DNA from: Marinicella algicola
Lineage (GTDB): Bacteria > Pseudomonadota > Gammaproteobacteria > Xanthomonadales > Marinicellaceae
NCBI RefSeq assembly: GCF_028401385.1
Contig: NZ_JAQOMR010000001.1
Coordinates: forward strand, 2,482,501-2,546,500
Reading direction: 5' to 3'
DNA length: 64,000 nt
A model generated the notes under the pieces. That model had not been told where the DNA came from. It did not search any database and worked only from the letters and a program-made list of their open reading frames with translations. Shown in pieces: positions 9,433 to 21,529 of the stretch; the stretch's first letter is position 1, and the number at the start of each line of letters is the position of its first letter. The translations under genes were made by a program, and so were the position numbers.

Positions 9433-11062
9433 TACCAGCGCCGAACATCCGGCCACCGTCATATTTCACATCAACATAGGCAATCGCCTTGGCATCCGAA
9501 CCGTGATTGAGTGAATGCTCGGAATAGTCCTCAACGGAAAGATTGATCCCGAGATAGGCTGACAGCGCATTGACAAAGCCGTCGACCGGGCCGTTCCCCT
9601 TCGCATCAATCCGCTTTTTCTCGCCACCGTCAGTGATTTCGGCGGTCACGACACGCACGCCCTTGGCCGCTCCCTGCGGGTAGGTGTGGTGGTCAATGAA
9701 CTTGATGCGGCCTTCCGGCTGATCGACATAGTGCTCCATAAACACGTCGTAAATGCGTTTCGAAGGCAGTTCGCGGCCTTCCTCGTCAGTGATCTTCTGG
9801 ATCAGTTCGCGGAAAGCCACCTGCAGGCCGCGCGGCAGGTTGATACCGTAATCACTCTGCATGATGTAGGCGATGCCGCCCTTGCCCGACTGGGAGTTGA
9901 TGCGGATGATTGCCTCATAGGTGCGGCCCACATCCTGCGGGTCGATCGGCAGATAGGGCACTTCCCAGACCGGCTTGTTGGCAATCCGGATCGCCTTCAT
10001 GCCCTTGTTGATTGCATCCTGATGCGATCCGGAAAAGGCGGTATAGACCAACTCGCCGACATAGGGATGGCGTTCCGGGATCACCATCTGGTTGGAATAT
10101 TCGTAGACTTCCTTGATCCGCCCGATCTCGGAACAGTCGAGCTCTGGATCGACACCTTGCGTGAACATGTTGAGCGCCAGCGTGACGATATCGACATTGC
10201 CGGTGCGCTCGCCATTGCCGAACAGCGTGCCCTCGACACGGTCTGCACCGGCCAGCAGGCCCATTTCAGCGGTCGCAATACCCGTTCCCCGGTCATTATG
10301 CGGGTGGACGGAGATGATCAGGTTTTCGCGATTGTCGAGATTGCGGCACATCCACTCGATCTGGTCGGCATAGATGTTCGGCGTCGACATCTCGACGGTC
10401 GACGGCAGGTTGATGATCAGCTTGTTGTCGGGCGTCGGCTGCATTTCCGCGATCACGGCATTGCAAACCTCCAGCGCAACGTCCAGTTCCGTTCCGGTGA
10501 AGCTTTCCGGTGAGTACTCGAACCGGTAGCCGCCGCCGGCCTTTGCAGCCATGTCGGTGATCATCCTGGCGGCGTCGACAGCAATCTGCCGAATGCCGGC
10601 CACGTCCTTGGCGAACACCACGCGACGCTGCAATTCACTGGTGGAATTATAGAAATGCACGATCGGGCGGTGCGCACCTTCCAGCGCCTCAAAGGTCCGC
10701 GTGATCAGCTCTGGCCGGCACTGCACCAGAACCTGCAGCGAAACATCATCGCCGACCTGATCGTTTTCGACGCACCAGCGGGCAAAATCGAAATCAGTCT
10801 GCGAGGCGGAGGGAAAGCCGATCTCGATTTCCTTGAACCCCATATCGAGCAGCAGTTGGAACATGCGCGCCTTGCGGTCATGCCCCATAGGATCGACCAG
10901 CGCCTGATTGCCGTCGCGCAGGTCGACCGAGCACCAGGTCGGCGCGTTTTCGATGCGTCGCGACGGCCACTGCCGATCGGAAAGATCGATCTGCGGGTAA
11001 GGCTGGTACTTGCTGGCAGCCGTCGGCATACCCTTGGATTTTGTGGAATGACTCGCGTCCAT
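9356..11062 (-). CDS. leuA: 2-isopropylmalate synthase
   Basis: 568 intact residues, the length of the longer (type 2) LeuA proteins. It catalyses acetyl-CoA + 3-methyl-2-oxobutanoate to 2-isopropylmalate, the first committed step of leucine synthesis. The TIM-barrel start SVDLRDGNQALVDPM carries the metal/substrate D-R-D signature, SVHPHNDRGTG supplies the HxH metal ligands, and the C-terminal region (DGGEKKRIDAKGNGPVDG...) is the regulatory LeuA dimer domain that binds leucine. AGAGGA precedes the ATG. A leader peptide and alternative stem structure lie upstream at 11151-11255. Confidence 0.97.
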   Translation of the reverse strand: MDASHSTKSKGMPTAASKYQPYPQIDLSDRQWPSRRIENAPTWCSVDLRDGNQALVDPMGHDRKARMFQLLLDMGFKEIEIGFPSASQTDFDFARWCVENDQVGDDVSLQVLVQCRPELITRTFEALEGAHRPIVHFYNSTSELQRRVVFAKDVAGIRQIAVDAARMITDMAAKAGGGYRFEYSPESFTGTELDVALEVCNAVIAEMQPTPDNKLIINLPSTVEMSTPNIYADQIEWMCRNLDNRENLIISVHPHNDRGTGIATAEMGLLAGADRVEGTLFGNGERTGNVDIVTLALNMFTQGVDPELDCSEIGRIKEVYEYSNQMVIPERHPYVGELVYTAFSGSHQDAINKGMKAIRIANKPVWEVPYLPIDPQDVGRTYEAIIRINSQSGKGGIAYIMQSDYGINLPRGLQVAFRELIQKITDEEGRELPSKRIYDVFMEHYVDQPEGRIKFIDHHTYPQGAAKGVRVVTAEITDGGEKKRIDAKGNGPVDGFVNALSAYLGINLSVEDYSEHSLNHGSDAKAIAYVDVKYDGGRMFGAGINTNIVAASLEAIVSAVNQILAGRG

Positions 11063-11150
11063 TTTGTCCTCTTATCCGGCCTGCCATATGCTGCCTCAGG
11101 GGCGCATTCCGGCTTGGGCCATTCTCGTTATCATCAAGTGTTCGGGAATG

Positions 11151-11239
11151 AAGGAGCGCTTGGTGCCAAGCGGCTTTCCGGCCGCCGGGCGCTCCTTAAA
11201 GGACCCGGCAACCGCTGTTAAGGCCGAGAAGAAGGAGCG
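11151..11239 (-). promoter_or_regulatory. leuA transcript leader with mutually exclusive stems
   Basis: On the minus strand, three complementary segments occur in order: CGCTCCTT inside the leucine codons of the leader (11239-11232), AAGGAGCGC at the leader stop (11197-11189) and GCGCTCCTT (11159-11151). Segment 2 can pair perfectly with either segment 1 or segment 3, the logic of an amino-acid attenuator. The 2:3 fold also encloses two small hairpins (CTTGGTGCCAAG at 11159-11170, and one at 11171-11187), giving a three-way junction. There is no U run after segment 3, so whether it ends transcription or affects translation is not clear. Confidence 0.6.
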
Positions 11240-11255
11240 AGTTTGACGCGCGCAT
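11196..11255 (-). CDS. leuL: leuA leader peptide
   Basis: A 19-codon frame reads MRASNSLLLLGLNSGCRVL and stop. Four consecutive leucine codons (CTC CTT CTT CTC) plus CTT two codons later are what a leucine-sensing leader needs. The stop codon TAA sits in the 5' arm of the downstream stem, so ribosome position would decide which stem forms. It lies 134 bases upstream of the leuA ATG on the same strand. Leader-peptide control of leuA is known for proteobacteria; this particular instance is read from the sequence. Confidence 0.75.
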   Translation of the reverse strand: MRASNSLLLLGLNSGCRVL

Positions 11256-11369
11256 GGGAGCGGCGGCGGCGCATGCGCCACCCGAAAATCTGCCCTGCCG
11301 ATATGCATCAAAATTCATCATGGCATGTTCCATAGCGGCATCGACAGCCGATTGCAATCCAAAATCGCC

Positions 11370-12559
11370 TCAGCTGCCTGATGCCCGTTTGTGTGCCAAG
11401 CGCTTGACGCCTGTTATCGCAAGCCCGGCCGCAAGTCCCCAGAACGCGCCTGAAATGCCAAAGAAGCCGACCCCGGATGCCGCCACAAGAAAGGTTGCCG
11501 CAGCGGCTTCCCGTGCACCGGGATCCTTGAAGGCGGCGACGGCGGCAGCCCCGAATGCGCCGATCAGAGCAAGACCTGCGACCGCCTCGATCAGGATGGG
11601 CGGTGCCAGCGACACCAGCGCCACCACCAGCCCGCTCATCAGCCCGAAGGCGATATAGCCGATGCCGGCAATGATCGCCGCCCAGTATCGCCGCTTCGGG
11701 TCAGGATGCGCATCGGGGCCAGCGCACATCGCCGCCGTAATCGCCGCGAGATTGACGCCGTGCCCGCCGAAGGGCGCAGACAGCAGCGAGAACAGCCCGG
11801 TCACCGAAAACATGCGCCCCGCAGACGGCCGGTAATTATTGATATTGAGGATCGCCACGCCGGGGATATTCTGCGAGGCCATGGTGACGATGAACAGCGG
11901 CAGGGCAACGGAGATCGCCGCCTGAAGGCTGAACACCGGCGTCACCCAGACGGGAAGCGGCACCGCTTCGCGCCAGACACTGGCCCAGGCACCGGCCGGA
12001 ATATCGACGCCGAAGACCAGCACCAGAACAAAGGCCCCAAGCGCGGCGGGCACCGCCAGCAGCCGATTGAACGCGCCGACAACAATGAAGGCGGCGATGA
12101 TCGGAAGCCCCAGCAGCGGATCAAACTTCACCGCCTCCACCGGTGCAAAACACAGAGCCAGCAGAACGCCGGCAAGCATGGCATTGGCAAGCGGTGCGGG
12201 AATCGATGAGATCGCCCGGCCGACCGGTTTCAGAAGACCGGCAGCGATGATCAGCAGATTGGCGATGATGAAGGCGCCGACGGCCTCGGCAAAGCCACCC
12301 GGCAGCGTTCCCGCCGTTGCCAGAAGAGCGGCACCCGGCGTGGACCACGCCACGCTGACCGGCATGCGGGTGACGGCAGAAATGACGATCCCGCTGACGC
12401 CCATGACAATCGAAAGCGCCATCAGACCGGAAGCCGACTGCGCCGGACTTGCGCCGACCCCTCAAGCCCCTGAAGGACGACTGAAAAAGAACTGGCAAAA
12501 CCGACAAAGGCAACCAGAAGGCCCATGAACAGGCTCTGTGCCGAAAAATCCCTGAACAA
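11370..12559 (-). CDS. benE: BenE family benzoate/H+ symporter (one frame break)
   Basis: About 397 residues, almost entirely hydrophobic with 11-12 predicted membrane segments, and family landmarks FDPLLGLPIIAAF, NIPGVAILNINNYRP, APFGGHGVNLAAITAA. The start is inferred as TTG 12559 with AGGAGG seven bases before it, reading FRDFSAQSLFMGLLVAF. One G is missing opposite the C run 12458-12461, which splits the N-terminal 35 residues from the rest. Inner-membrane aromatic-acid or related organic-acid symporter; no benzoate catabolic genes are nearby, so the substrate is uncertain. Confidence 0.85.
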
Positions 12560-12607
12560 GCCCTGCCCTCCTGAATACGGCCACCTGATCAGTCAATTGC
12601 AAGCATG

Positions 12608-12641
12608 AAAAACCGGGCGGAGCAAGCCCCACACCCGGTTT
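12608..12641 (-). terminator. Intrinsic terminator of the clpP gene
   Basis: Eight-base stem AAACCGGG/CCCGGTTT (12610-12617 with 12634-12641) followed on the minus strand by a T run; it lies 27 bases after the clpP stop. Confidence 0.75.
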
Positions 12642-12667
12642 CTCGGTTCGCAAGCAGATACTGATGA

Positions 12668-13249
12668 TCAGATTTCAGCCTCGCTGGTGACAATCCGCGA
12701 CACGAGGCCGTATTCGATTGCCTCTTCAGCTGAGAGCCAGTAGTCGCGGTCAATATCCTTGGCGATCTTGTCTTCCGGCTGTTCGGTGGCAACGGAAAAG
12801 ATTTTGATCAGACGCTGGTTCATCTTGATGATTTCGCGCGCCTGGATTTCGATATCCGATGCCGGACCGCGGGTGCCGCCGGAGGGCTGGTGCAGCAGGA
12901 AGCGGGTATTCGGCAGGCAGATGCGATCTTCCTTGGCAGCCGCCGCATAGATCAGCGCACCGGCAGAGGCAACCCAGCCGGAACCGACCATGACGACCTT
13001 CGGCTTGATGAACTTGATCATATCGTGGATCGAATCGCCCGATTCCACATGACCGCCCGGCGAATTCACGAATACGCGGATATCCTCATCGGATACGGCA
13101 GCCATGGCCACAAGCTGTGAGCAGACGCGCTGGGCAAGTTCCTGCGTGATCGGGCCGTAAATGAAGATCGACCGCGACTTGAACAGATTGGCTTCGGCTT
13201 CCTTGCCCAGGGGCAGTTCGGTCTTCTTGTCGTCGTCTTCTTCGTTCAT
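12668..13249 (-). CDS. clpP: ClpP-family serine protease subunit
   Basis: 193 intact residues. The catalytic serine region reads [12 protein letters not shown], the histidine region [10 protein letters not shown] and the aspartate is in DIDRDYWL, so the triad is complete. Sequence and short charged N-terminus ([12 protein letters not shown]) fit the alternative ClpP paralogues of rhizobia rather than the canonical clpP that precedes clpX, and no clpX/lon is next to it. Expected to form the proteolytic chamber with a Clp ATPase in the cytoplasm. GGAGA precedes the ATG. Confidence 0.9.
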   Translation of the reverse strand: MNEEDDDKKTELPLGKEAEANLFKSRSIFIYGPITQELAQRVCSQLVAMAAVSDEDIRVFVNSPGGHVESGDSIHDMIKFIKPKVVMVGSGWVASAGALIYAAAAKEDRICLPNTRFLLHQPSGGTRGPASDIEIQAREIIKMNQRLIKIFSVATEQPEDKIAKDIDRDYWLSAEEAIEYGLVSRIVTSEAEI

Positions 13250-13503
13250 TCGGCATCTCCAAGGGTAAGGGTTCTGATACCCGACTTAATGCGAATATCG
13301 CGCCAATACAATGTCCCCTGCGCTTCGGCCTTGCCGCAAACAGCGCCCCTGCCTTGAAACTGCGGGAACCGGCCCCCACGTCAGTCATGTCAATTCGATA
13401 TCCGGACCAGCGGCCCGGCACATCCGATCCGATTTGGGCGCGTTCAGCGAACTGAACAAGGCAGCAAACCGGCCAATCTCAAAAAATCTGAAAGGACTGG
13501 ACC

Positions 13504-14544
13504 GTGCGTTACAACCGACTTGGGAATTCAGGGCTGAAGGTCTCCGAACTCTGTCTCGGCGCCATGACCTTTGGCGGCAAGGGGATGTGGACAGCAATCG
13601 GCGAGCTGGACCAGAGCGCGTCGGAAGAGCTGGTCAAGCTGGCCATCGATTCCGGCATCAACTTCATCGATACGGCCAATGTCTATTCCGAGGGCCTCTC
13701 TGAGGAGATCACCGGTCAGGCCATCAAAAATCTCGGTGTTCCGCGCGACGAGGTGGTGATTGCCACCAAGGTGTTCGGCGGCATGGGCGAAGGGCCGAAC
13801 GCGCGCGGCAGTTCGCGCTATCACATCATGGAGCAGGTCAAGAACAGCCTCAGACGGCTCCAGACCGACCACATCGACCTCTATCAGCTTCATGGTTTCG
13901 ACAATACGACGCCGATCGAGGAGACGCTTGAGGCCCTCGACACGCTCGTGCGCCACGGCCATGTGCGTTATGTCGGCGTCTCAAACTGGGCAGCCTGGCA
14001 AATCGCCAAGGCGCTTGGCCTTTCCGAGCGCAAGGGTCTTGCCTCGTTCCAGTCGCTGCAAGCCTATTACACCATTGCCGGCCGTGACCTCGAACGCGAA
14101 ATCGTACCGATGCTGAAATCCGAAGGGCTTGGGCTGATGGTCTGGTCACCGCTTGCCGGCGGGTTCCTCTCAGGCAAATATGACCGCAACAATCAGACAG
14201 ACGGCGAAGGCCGCCGCGTCAATTTTGATTTCCCGCCTATCGACAAGGAACGCGGTTTTGCGGTGATCGACGTGATGCGCGAGATTGCCGGGGCCAAAGG
14301 TGTTTCGGTGGCGCAGATCGCGCTCGCCTGGTTGCTCTACCAACCGGCGGTCACCAGCGTCATCGTCGGCGCCAAGCGGCCGGAACAGTTGAAGGACAAT
14401 ATCGCTTCGACCGAAGTCGAGATGACGGCCGAAGAGATGGAACGCCTCGATACGGTTTCCGCACTGCCGCGCGAATATCCCGGCTGGATGCTGGAACGCC
14501 AGTCCGGCGGAGAAACCGTGTCGCCGCCGCGCGTTCCAAAATAA
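13504..14544 (+). CDS. Aldo/keto reductase
   Basis: 346 intact residues from a GTG start (AAAGGA eight bases upstream). NADPH-dependent TIM barrel with the catalytic tetrad residues visible: D in FIDTANVYSEG with its Y, K in VIATKVFG, H in LYQLHGFD. The C-terminal IVGAKRPEQLKDNI binds the cofactor phosphate. Closest to the YajO/YghZ-like oxidoreductases of broad carbonyl specificity; physiological substrate unknown. Stands alone. Confidence 0.92.
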   Translation: MRYNRLGNSGLKVSELCLGAMTFGGKGMWTAIGELDQSASEELVKLAIDSGINFIDTANVYSEGLSEEITGQAIKNLGVPRDEVVIATKVFGGMGEGPNARGSSRYHIMEQVKNSLRRLQTDHIDLYQLHGFDNTTPIEETLEALDTLVRHGHVRYVGVSNWAAWQIAKALGLSERKGLASFQSLQAYYTIAGRDLEREIVPMLKSEGLGLMVWSPLAGGFLSGKYDRNNQTDGEGRRVNFDFPPIDKERGFAVIDVMREIAGAKGVSVAQIALAWLLYQPAVTSVIVGAKRPEQLKDNIASTEVEMTAEEMERLDTVSALPREYPGWMLERQSGGETVSPPRVPK

Positions 14545-14712
14545 GCTCAGCAAAGCAATACAGATGCGTCTGGCTGTCCGGATTTCCCGGGCCGCCTTTC
14601 TTTCATAAGGGCATACGTCATTTTCCATGTGGACAGAAAAGGACCGGCAGCGATAGTCTGAGTGCATTGATTTTTCTGTGCGCCACCGGGGCATCCGATA
14701 AATGAGGGAACA

Positions 14713-15300
14713 ATGTTCAAGCGCATCGCCAAAAGCGCCAGTCTATCCACCGGTCTTCTTCTCGCAGCTGCAGCACCAGCCTTTGCCCACCTAAATCCGG
14801 TCGAGCACGGCTCTTTCATGGCCGGTTTCTCGCATCCGCTCTTCGGTGCGGATCATATTCTGGCGATGGTCGCGGTCGGCATCTGGGCGGCGATGATTGG
14901 CGGGCGGGCGATGCTTGCCGTTCCTGCATCCTTCGTTATCACCATGGGAATCGGCTTTGCACTGGCGCTTACCGGCTTCCATCTTCCCTTCGTTGAACCG
15001 GCCATTCTCGCCTCGGTCGTCGGTCTCGGTCTGCTGGTGGCTCTTGCGGTCAAGGTCCCCACCCCGGTCTCGGCCGCTGTTGTTGCCGTGTTCGCTCTGT
15101 TTCATGGCTTTGCCCACGGTAGCGAACTCGGTGGTGCCGGTGCCATGTCATTCGGGCTCGGTTTCATGGCCGGCACAGCCCTTCTGCATGCCGCAGGTGT
15201 TGGCCTCGGCATCGGCCTCAACCGGTTTGGCGGCATGCGCCTTTCGCGTATTCTCGGCGGCGCAACCGCTCTTGCCGGCATTGCCATGATGGCAGGCTGA
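14713..15300 (+). CDS. hupE: HupE/UreJ family transporter
   Basis: 195 intact residues: a signal-like N-terminus ending AAPAFAHLNPVEHG and six membrane segments. The family's histidine-rich metal motifs are present: HPLFGADHILAMVAVG, then FALFHGFAHGSE and ALLHAAGVG. Members are secondary nickel or cobalt permeases linked to hydrogenase or urease. Neither enzyme is encoded nearby, so metal uptake is the likely role but the destination enzyme is unknown. Confidence 0.9.
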   Translation: MFKRIAKSASLSTGLLLAAAAPAFAHLNPVEHGSFMAGFSHPLFGADHILAMVAVGIWAAMIGGRAMLAVPASFVITMGIGFALALTGFHLPFVEPAILASVVGLGLLVALAVKVPTPVSAAVVAVFALFHGFAHGSELGGAGAMSFGLGFMAGTALLHAAGVGLGIGLNRFGGMRLSRILGGATALAGIAMMAG

Positions 15301-15313
15301 TAAACGAAGCTTT

Positions 15314-15343
15314 GCACGGGCATGTTCGCATGCATGCCCGTGC
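15314..15343. terminator. Terminator-like hairpin after hupE
   Basis: A perfect 11-base stem GCACGGGCATG/CATGCCCGTGC (15314-15324 with 15333-15343) begins 14 bases after the hupE stop. The following T tract is weak, so efficiency is uncertain. Confidence 0.55.
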
Positions 15344-15448
15344 TGATATACAGGCAATGCCGCAGTGAAAACCTCTAAAATCCAGTCGCATAGGCGGGAT
15401 TTTGCAGCGCCTTCCTTGCGAGGGAAGCTGTCATGAAGCGAGACAATC

Positions 15449-16168
15449 ATGATCCTTCAAGCCTGCCTGAATGGCGCCCGCCCTGCCGGATACCACCCGA
15501 AACTGCCATTTTCGGCTGAAACGATCGCCCGCGATGGCGCAGCCTATGTTGCCGCAGGCGCTGCCGAGCTTCACATACACCCGCGCAGCTCTGATGGACG
15601 CGAAAGCCTCTCGACAGTCAGTGACGTGATAGAGGCCACACGAGCAGCCTGCCCTGGAACGCTCCTGGGCGTTTCAACCGGGGCTTGGATCGAGGAAGAC
15701 GAGCAGAAAACCCGCGACTGCATCGCCTCATGGACCGCATTGCCCGACTACGCATCCGTCAACCTCTCGGAGCCGGATGCCCCGGCCGTCACCGCCTTGC
15801 TCCACGAAATTGGTGTAGGCGTTGAAGCCGGCCTTGCTTCCCAGTCGGACGCCGAACGGTTTGTGACGCTTCCGGATTGTCACAGAGCCTTCCGTATTCT
15901 CATTGAAATCGAAGAGCAGGATATCGACGAGGCCGATAGCACTGCGGGCCGGATTTTCGAAGTTCTTGCGCGAACTGGTGTCAAAAGGCCCGTGCTCTTG
16001 CACGGCTTTGACGCAACCGTCTGGCGCTTTGTCGAACGTGCACATCATCAGCGTCTGTCGACGCGGATCGGCCTTGAAGATGGCTGCCTGCTTAGAAACG
16101 GTGACGTTGCGAACGAAAATGCCGAGCTGGTGTCGCAAGCACTGCAGCTCCTCCGGTCAGGTAAATGA
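15449..16168 (+). CDS. BKACE family (DUF849) beta-keto acid cleavage enzyme
   Basis: 239 residues, intact. The zinc-binding HxH is in AELHIHPRS near residue 43 and the closing loop motif RIGLEDGCLLRNG near the C-terminus, both hallmarks of the 3-keto-5-aminohexanoate cleavage protein family. These enzymes condense a beta-keto acid with acetyl-CoA to give acetoacetate and a CoA ester. At 239 residues it is shorter than the typical about 300, as in one BKACE subgroup. The keto-acid substrate cannot be predicted. Convergent with the cation transporter. Confidence 0.85.
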   Translation: MILQACLNGARPAGYHPKLPFSAETIARDGAAYVAAGAAELHIHPRSSDGRESLSTVSDVIEATRAACPGTLLGVSTGAWIEEDEQKTRDCIASWTALPDYASVNLSEPDAPAVTALLHEIGVGVEAGLASQSDAERFVTLPDCHRAFRILIEIEEQDIDEADSTAGRIFEVLARTGVKRPVLLHGFDATVWRFVERAHHQRLSTRIGLEDGCLLRNGDVANENAELVSQALQLLRSGK

Positions 16169-16215
16169 CAATTCGCTCGATTACCGCCTGAGGCAAGCTC
16201 CACGCTTTACCTGCT

Positions 16216-17135
16216 TCACTCGATCTTGACCCGCATCCCGTGCGGCTTGACCCCTCCGGCTCGACATGAATGGCAAGCGTGGAGCCTGGGATCGCCTCCT
16301 TGATTGCACCTTCGAGCCGGTCGCAGATGCCGTGGGCCTCTCCCACCGTCATGTCCTCGCTGACCACGAGATGAAAATCAATGAAAGCAGCGGAACCGGC
16401 GCGGCGTGTCTTCAGGTCGTGCACGTCGGATGATCCGTCGGCGTTGTCGAGGATCGCCTTGCGGATGGCGTCTTCCTCCTCGCCGGTCAGGGCAGCATCC
16501 ATCAGTCCGCCAACCGATTCGGCGATCAGTTGCCAGCCAGCGTAAAGGATGTGGGCCGCCACCAGAAGCGCGATCAGCGGATCGAAGATCGGAAAACCCG
16601 TAGCCAGCGCGATGCCGAGACCGATGACGACACCGACAGAGGTGACAACATCGGTGCGGATGTGCTTGCCGTCTGCCACCAGCGCCGGGGATCGCATAGC
16701 CCGTCCGGCCCGGATCAGCACATAGGCCCAGACCCCGTTGATCAGGCTGGCGAAGATGTTCACGCCAAGGCCGAGACCTACTTCGGTCGGCATGGTCGGG
16801 TCGAACAGCTCACCGAACGCCTCCTTGAAGATCATAAGCGCCGCAACGACAATCGCCACGCCCTCGATCACCGCAGAGATGTACTCGGCCTTGTGATGAC
16901 CGAACTGGTGGTCATGGTCGGCTGGTTTGGATGCGTAGACGATTGCGACGAAGGCCGCGATCGAAGCCACCACGTTGACGATCGATTCCAGCGCATCGGA
17001 AAGAAGCGCCACCGAGCCGGTCACGCGCCAGGCCAAAAGCTTGATTGCAAGCACCAGAAGCGAAAGCGGGATCGTCCAGAATGCCAGTGTTCGCGTACGG
17101 CTTGCGCCGCCGCCCTGTGCGTGATCACCAGTCAT
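16216..17135 (-). CDS. Cation diffusion facilitator family transporter (one frame break)
   Basis: About 307 residues with six membrane segments followed by a cytoplasmic ferredoxin-like domain. Metal-site motifs are seen: LLSDALESIVN in helix 2, GHHKAEYISAVIEG, and VADGKHIRTDVVTSVGVV in helix 5. A G is missing opposite the C run 16251-16254; with it the protein ends EGVKPHGMRVKIE, a natural finish, rather than running another 124 bases into the neighbour. Predicted efflux of Zn2+/Fe2+/Co2+ type divalent metals; specificity unknown. Confidence 0.88.
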
Positions 17136-17229
17136 TGGAAATTCCCGTTTTGCCGAACGACAGGGCCGGATCAGTCGTCCGGCGCTATCGGCTTGCTAGC
17201 GCCTTACCGCGACAATAGCAAGACAACTC

Positions 17230-19437
17230 TCAGCCTGCCGCTTTTCGAGCAGCAAGCGCCTCGCCGGAACGGGTAACCAGCTTGCCCATCACATTTTCGA
17301 TAATGCGCATGCCGGCGTCGCCGCCGAGTGTCATGATCGATTCGGGATGAAACTGGACGGCAGCGACCGGCTCACGCGCATGCTCGATGCCCATGATGAT
17401 GCCATCATCCGTTTCCGCCGAAATCGCGAAATCGGTCGGCAGTTGCACGGCATCGGCGAAGATCGAGTGGTAGCGCCCGACGGTGATTTCCTTCGGAAGC
17501 CCGTCAAAAATCCGGCCAGGTTCCAGAATGCGGATGCGCGAAGGCTTGCCATGCATCGGCACCGCAAGCTGCCTGAGCGAGCCACCATACGCTTCTGCCA
17601 AGGCCTGAAGACCAAGGCAGACACCAAAGATCGGCAGCTTGCGGCTGCGGGCTTTCTTGATGGTCGCCTTGCAGTCGAAATCCTTCGGCATGCCGGGGCC
17701 GGGTGAGAGCACGACGAGATCGGGCGCAATGCGATCGAAGGTCTCGTCGGCAACCGGAGAGCGCACGGTTGCGACCTCCGCACCGGTCTGGCGGAAATAA
17801 TTGGCAAGCGTGTGAACGAAACTGTCTTCGTGATCGACAAGCAGCACCTTCAGCCCCGCCCCGATTTTCGAAACCGGCCGGGTCGCCGGCGCAAGTTTCT
17901 CCGTCTCTGCCTCGCGGATGGCGGCGAGCATGGCTGAAGCCTTCAATTCGGTCTCCGCTTCTTCCTCGTGAGGGTCGGAATCGTAAAGCAGGGTAGCACC
18001 GGCGCGGACTTCGGCCACCCCTTCCTTCACGCGGATGGTGCGCAGCGTCAACCCTGTGTTCATGTCACCATTGAAGCCAACCATGCCGATGGCGCCGCCA
18101 TACCAGGCGCGCGGGCTCTTCTCGTGGTTTTCGATGAAACGCATGGCCCAGAGCTTTGGTGCGCCGGTGACCGTCACAGCCCAGGCGTGGCTCAAGAACG
18201 CATCGAAAGCGTCCATGTCGGGGCGCAGACGGCCCTCGATATGGTCCACGGTGTGGATCAGACGCGAATACATCTCGATCTGGCGACGACCGATGACCTT
18301 GACCGAGCCCGGCTCGCAAACCCGGCTCTTGTCGTTGCGATCGACATCGGAACACATCGTCAGTTCGGATTCGTCTTTCTGCGAGTTCAGAAGCTTCAGG
18401 ATCTGCTGGCTGTCGGCGATCGGATCTTCGCCGCGCTTGATGGTGCCGGAGATCGGGCAGGTCTCGACCCGCCGTCCCGTAATCCGCACAAACATCTCCG
18501 GCGATGCCCCGATCAGATACTCCTGATTGCCGAGATTGATGAAGAAGGAATAGGGCGACGGGTTGGTCGCCTTCAGCCGCTTGGAGATCGCCGACGGCTT
18601 GCTGGCGCAGCGCTCCATGAACTGCTGGCCGGGCACGACCTCGAACAGGTCGCCGCGCACGAAGCTATCCTTGGCCTTGGTGACGAGTTCGGCATATTCG
18701 CCCTTGTGATGGTCGCTCTTCGGCGGCACGCTGTTGGAGGGGCGGAAAGGCTCCGGCTCGATATCGCCGTTCTTGTCCTCGGTCGAAAGCCCGTCCTTTT
18801 CGAAATCGTAGCGGTCGATCCAGGCCTTGGCGGCGTGATTGTCAACCATCAACACTTCGTCGGGCAGGAACAGCACCATATCGCGCTGTTCTTCAGGACG
18901 TTCAAGCTTCAGCTTGACTGCATCGAACTGGAAGGCAAGGTCATAGCCGAACGCGCCATAAAGCCCAAGGCTCGCATCCTCATCCGAATGGAACAGGTCA
19001 ACAATGGCCCTCAGGACAGTAAACACCGTCGGTGCCTTGGAACGCTCTTCCTCGGTAAATTGGCGATCGGGCTCGCGGACCAGCAGGTCAATGCGGCGCG
19101 GCGAACGGGCTGTGATCGTCGCCGCGTCCAGCGCCTCGACAACGGGCACCATCAGAGAAAGCAGCGCCTCGCCCCGGCCGTTGAACGCTTCGATCCACAT
19201 GGTGCGGCCATTGCAGGAAATGGCAGCGGGCGGGTCGATCACGGCGGTGTCCCAACGAGTGTAGCGACCGGGATATTCGTAATTGGACGAAAACACCGCC
19301 CCGCGCCGCTCGTCCAGCCGCTCGATATAGCTTGAAACGGAATCGCCATAGGGCACGAAACGGCGGGTGCGCGTGATCTTCACGCCGCCTTTCGTCACAT
19401 AGCTTTCCCCGCCATCCGGCCGTTCATGAAGGTTCAT
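17230..19437 (-). CDS. trpE(G): Anthranilate synthase, fused TrpE-TrpG
   Basis: 735 intact residues. Residues about 1-520 are the chorismate-binding TrpE part ([42 protein letters not shown]) and about 540-735 the glutamine amidotransferase part with nucleophile C in [15 protein letters not shown] and the H-E pair in [10 protein letters not shown]. The single-chain enzyme is a mark of rhizobia. It converts chorismate and glutamine to anthranilate, the first step of tryptophan synthesis. Expression is expected to be set by the trpL attenuator at 19526-19636. Confidence 0.98.
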   Translation of the reverse strand: MNLHERPDGGESYVTKGGVKITRTRRFVPYGDSVSSYIERLDERRGAVFSSNYEYPGRYTRWDTAVIDPPAAISCNGRTMWIEAFNGRGEALLSLMVPVVEALDAATITARSPRRIDLLVREPDRQFTEEERSKAPTVFTVLRAIVDLFHSDEDASLGLYGAFGYDLAFQFDAVKLKLERPEEQRDMVLFLPDEVLMVDNHAAKAWIDRYDFEKDGLSTEDKNGDIEPEPFRPSNSVPPKSDHHKGEYAELVTKAKDSFVRGDLFEVVPGQQFMERCASKPSAISKRLKATNPSPYSFFINLGNQEYLIGASPEMFVRITGRRVETCPISGTIKRGEDPIADSQQILKLLNSQKDESELTMCSDVDRNDKSRVCEPGSVKVIGRRQIEMYSRLIHTVDHIEGRLRPDMDAFDAFLSHAWAVTVTGAPKLWAMRFIENHEKSPRAWYGGAIGMVGFNGDMNTGLTLRTIRVKEGVAEVRAGATLLYDSDPHEEEAETELKASAMLAAIREAETEKLAPATRPVSKIGAGLKVLLVDHEDSFVHTLANYFRQTGAEVATVRSPVADETFDRIAPDLVVLSPGPGMPKDFDCKATIKKARSRKLPIFGVCLGLQALAEAYGGSLRQLAVPMHGKPSRIRILEPGRIFDGLPKEITVGRYHSIFADAVQLPTDFAISAETDDGIIMGIEHAREPVAAVQFHPESIMTLGGDAGMRIIENVMGKLVTRSGEALAARKAAG

Positions 19438-19525
19438 TGTCCCTGCTCCACCTTTTCACGGAAGCGGTTTTCCCGCGCATCCCGCATTTTCAATCGTTGA
19501 ACCCCGCAAAGGCGGCGACAATACG

Positions 19526-19552
19526 AAAAAGCCGCCTCGGTTTGAGGGCGGC
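19526..19552 (-). terminator. trp attenuator terminator
   Basis: Stem GCCGCC/GGCGGC (19531-19536 with 19547-19552) followed on the minus strand by five T. It lies between trpL and trpE(G). A second GGCGGC immediately after the trpL stop (19585-19590) could pair with the GCCGCC arm instead, giving an antiterminator. Confidence 0.8.
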
Positions 19553-19591
19553 TTCGTCAGATCATCCAGACATGCGTGATCGCGGCCGCCT

Positions 19592-19636
19592 TTAGCGAGC
19601 CCACCACCAGTTTGCAATGTTTATCGTGATCATCAT
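19592..19636 (-). CDS. trpL: trp leader peptide (peTrpL)
   Basis: Fourteen codons reading MMITINIANWWWAR with three consecutive Trp codons, then TAA, 155 bases upstream of trpE(G). This matches the rhizobial trpL leader peptides, which end in WWWAR. In Sinorhizobium the attenuated leader RNA and the peptide also act in trans; that is family knowledge and not shown here. Confidence 0.9.
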   Translation of the reverse strand: MMITINIANWWWAR

Positions 19637-19688
19637 GGGATGATTTCTAACCCAGCTTGTGCGGGCTGGCAAGCAGGAAGCGCAATGA

Positions 19689-21508
<1,820 letters not shown>

Positions 21509-21529
21509 CGCGGAAAAAGCCTGAAATGC

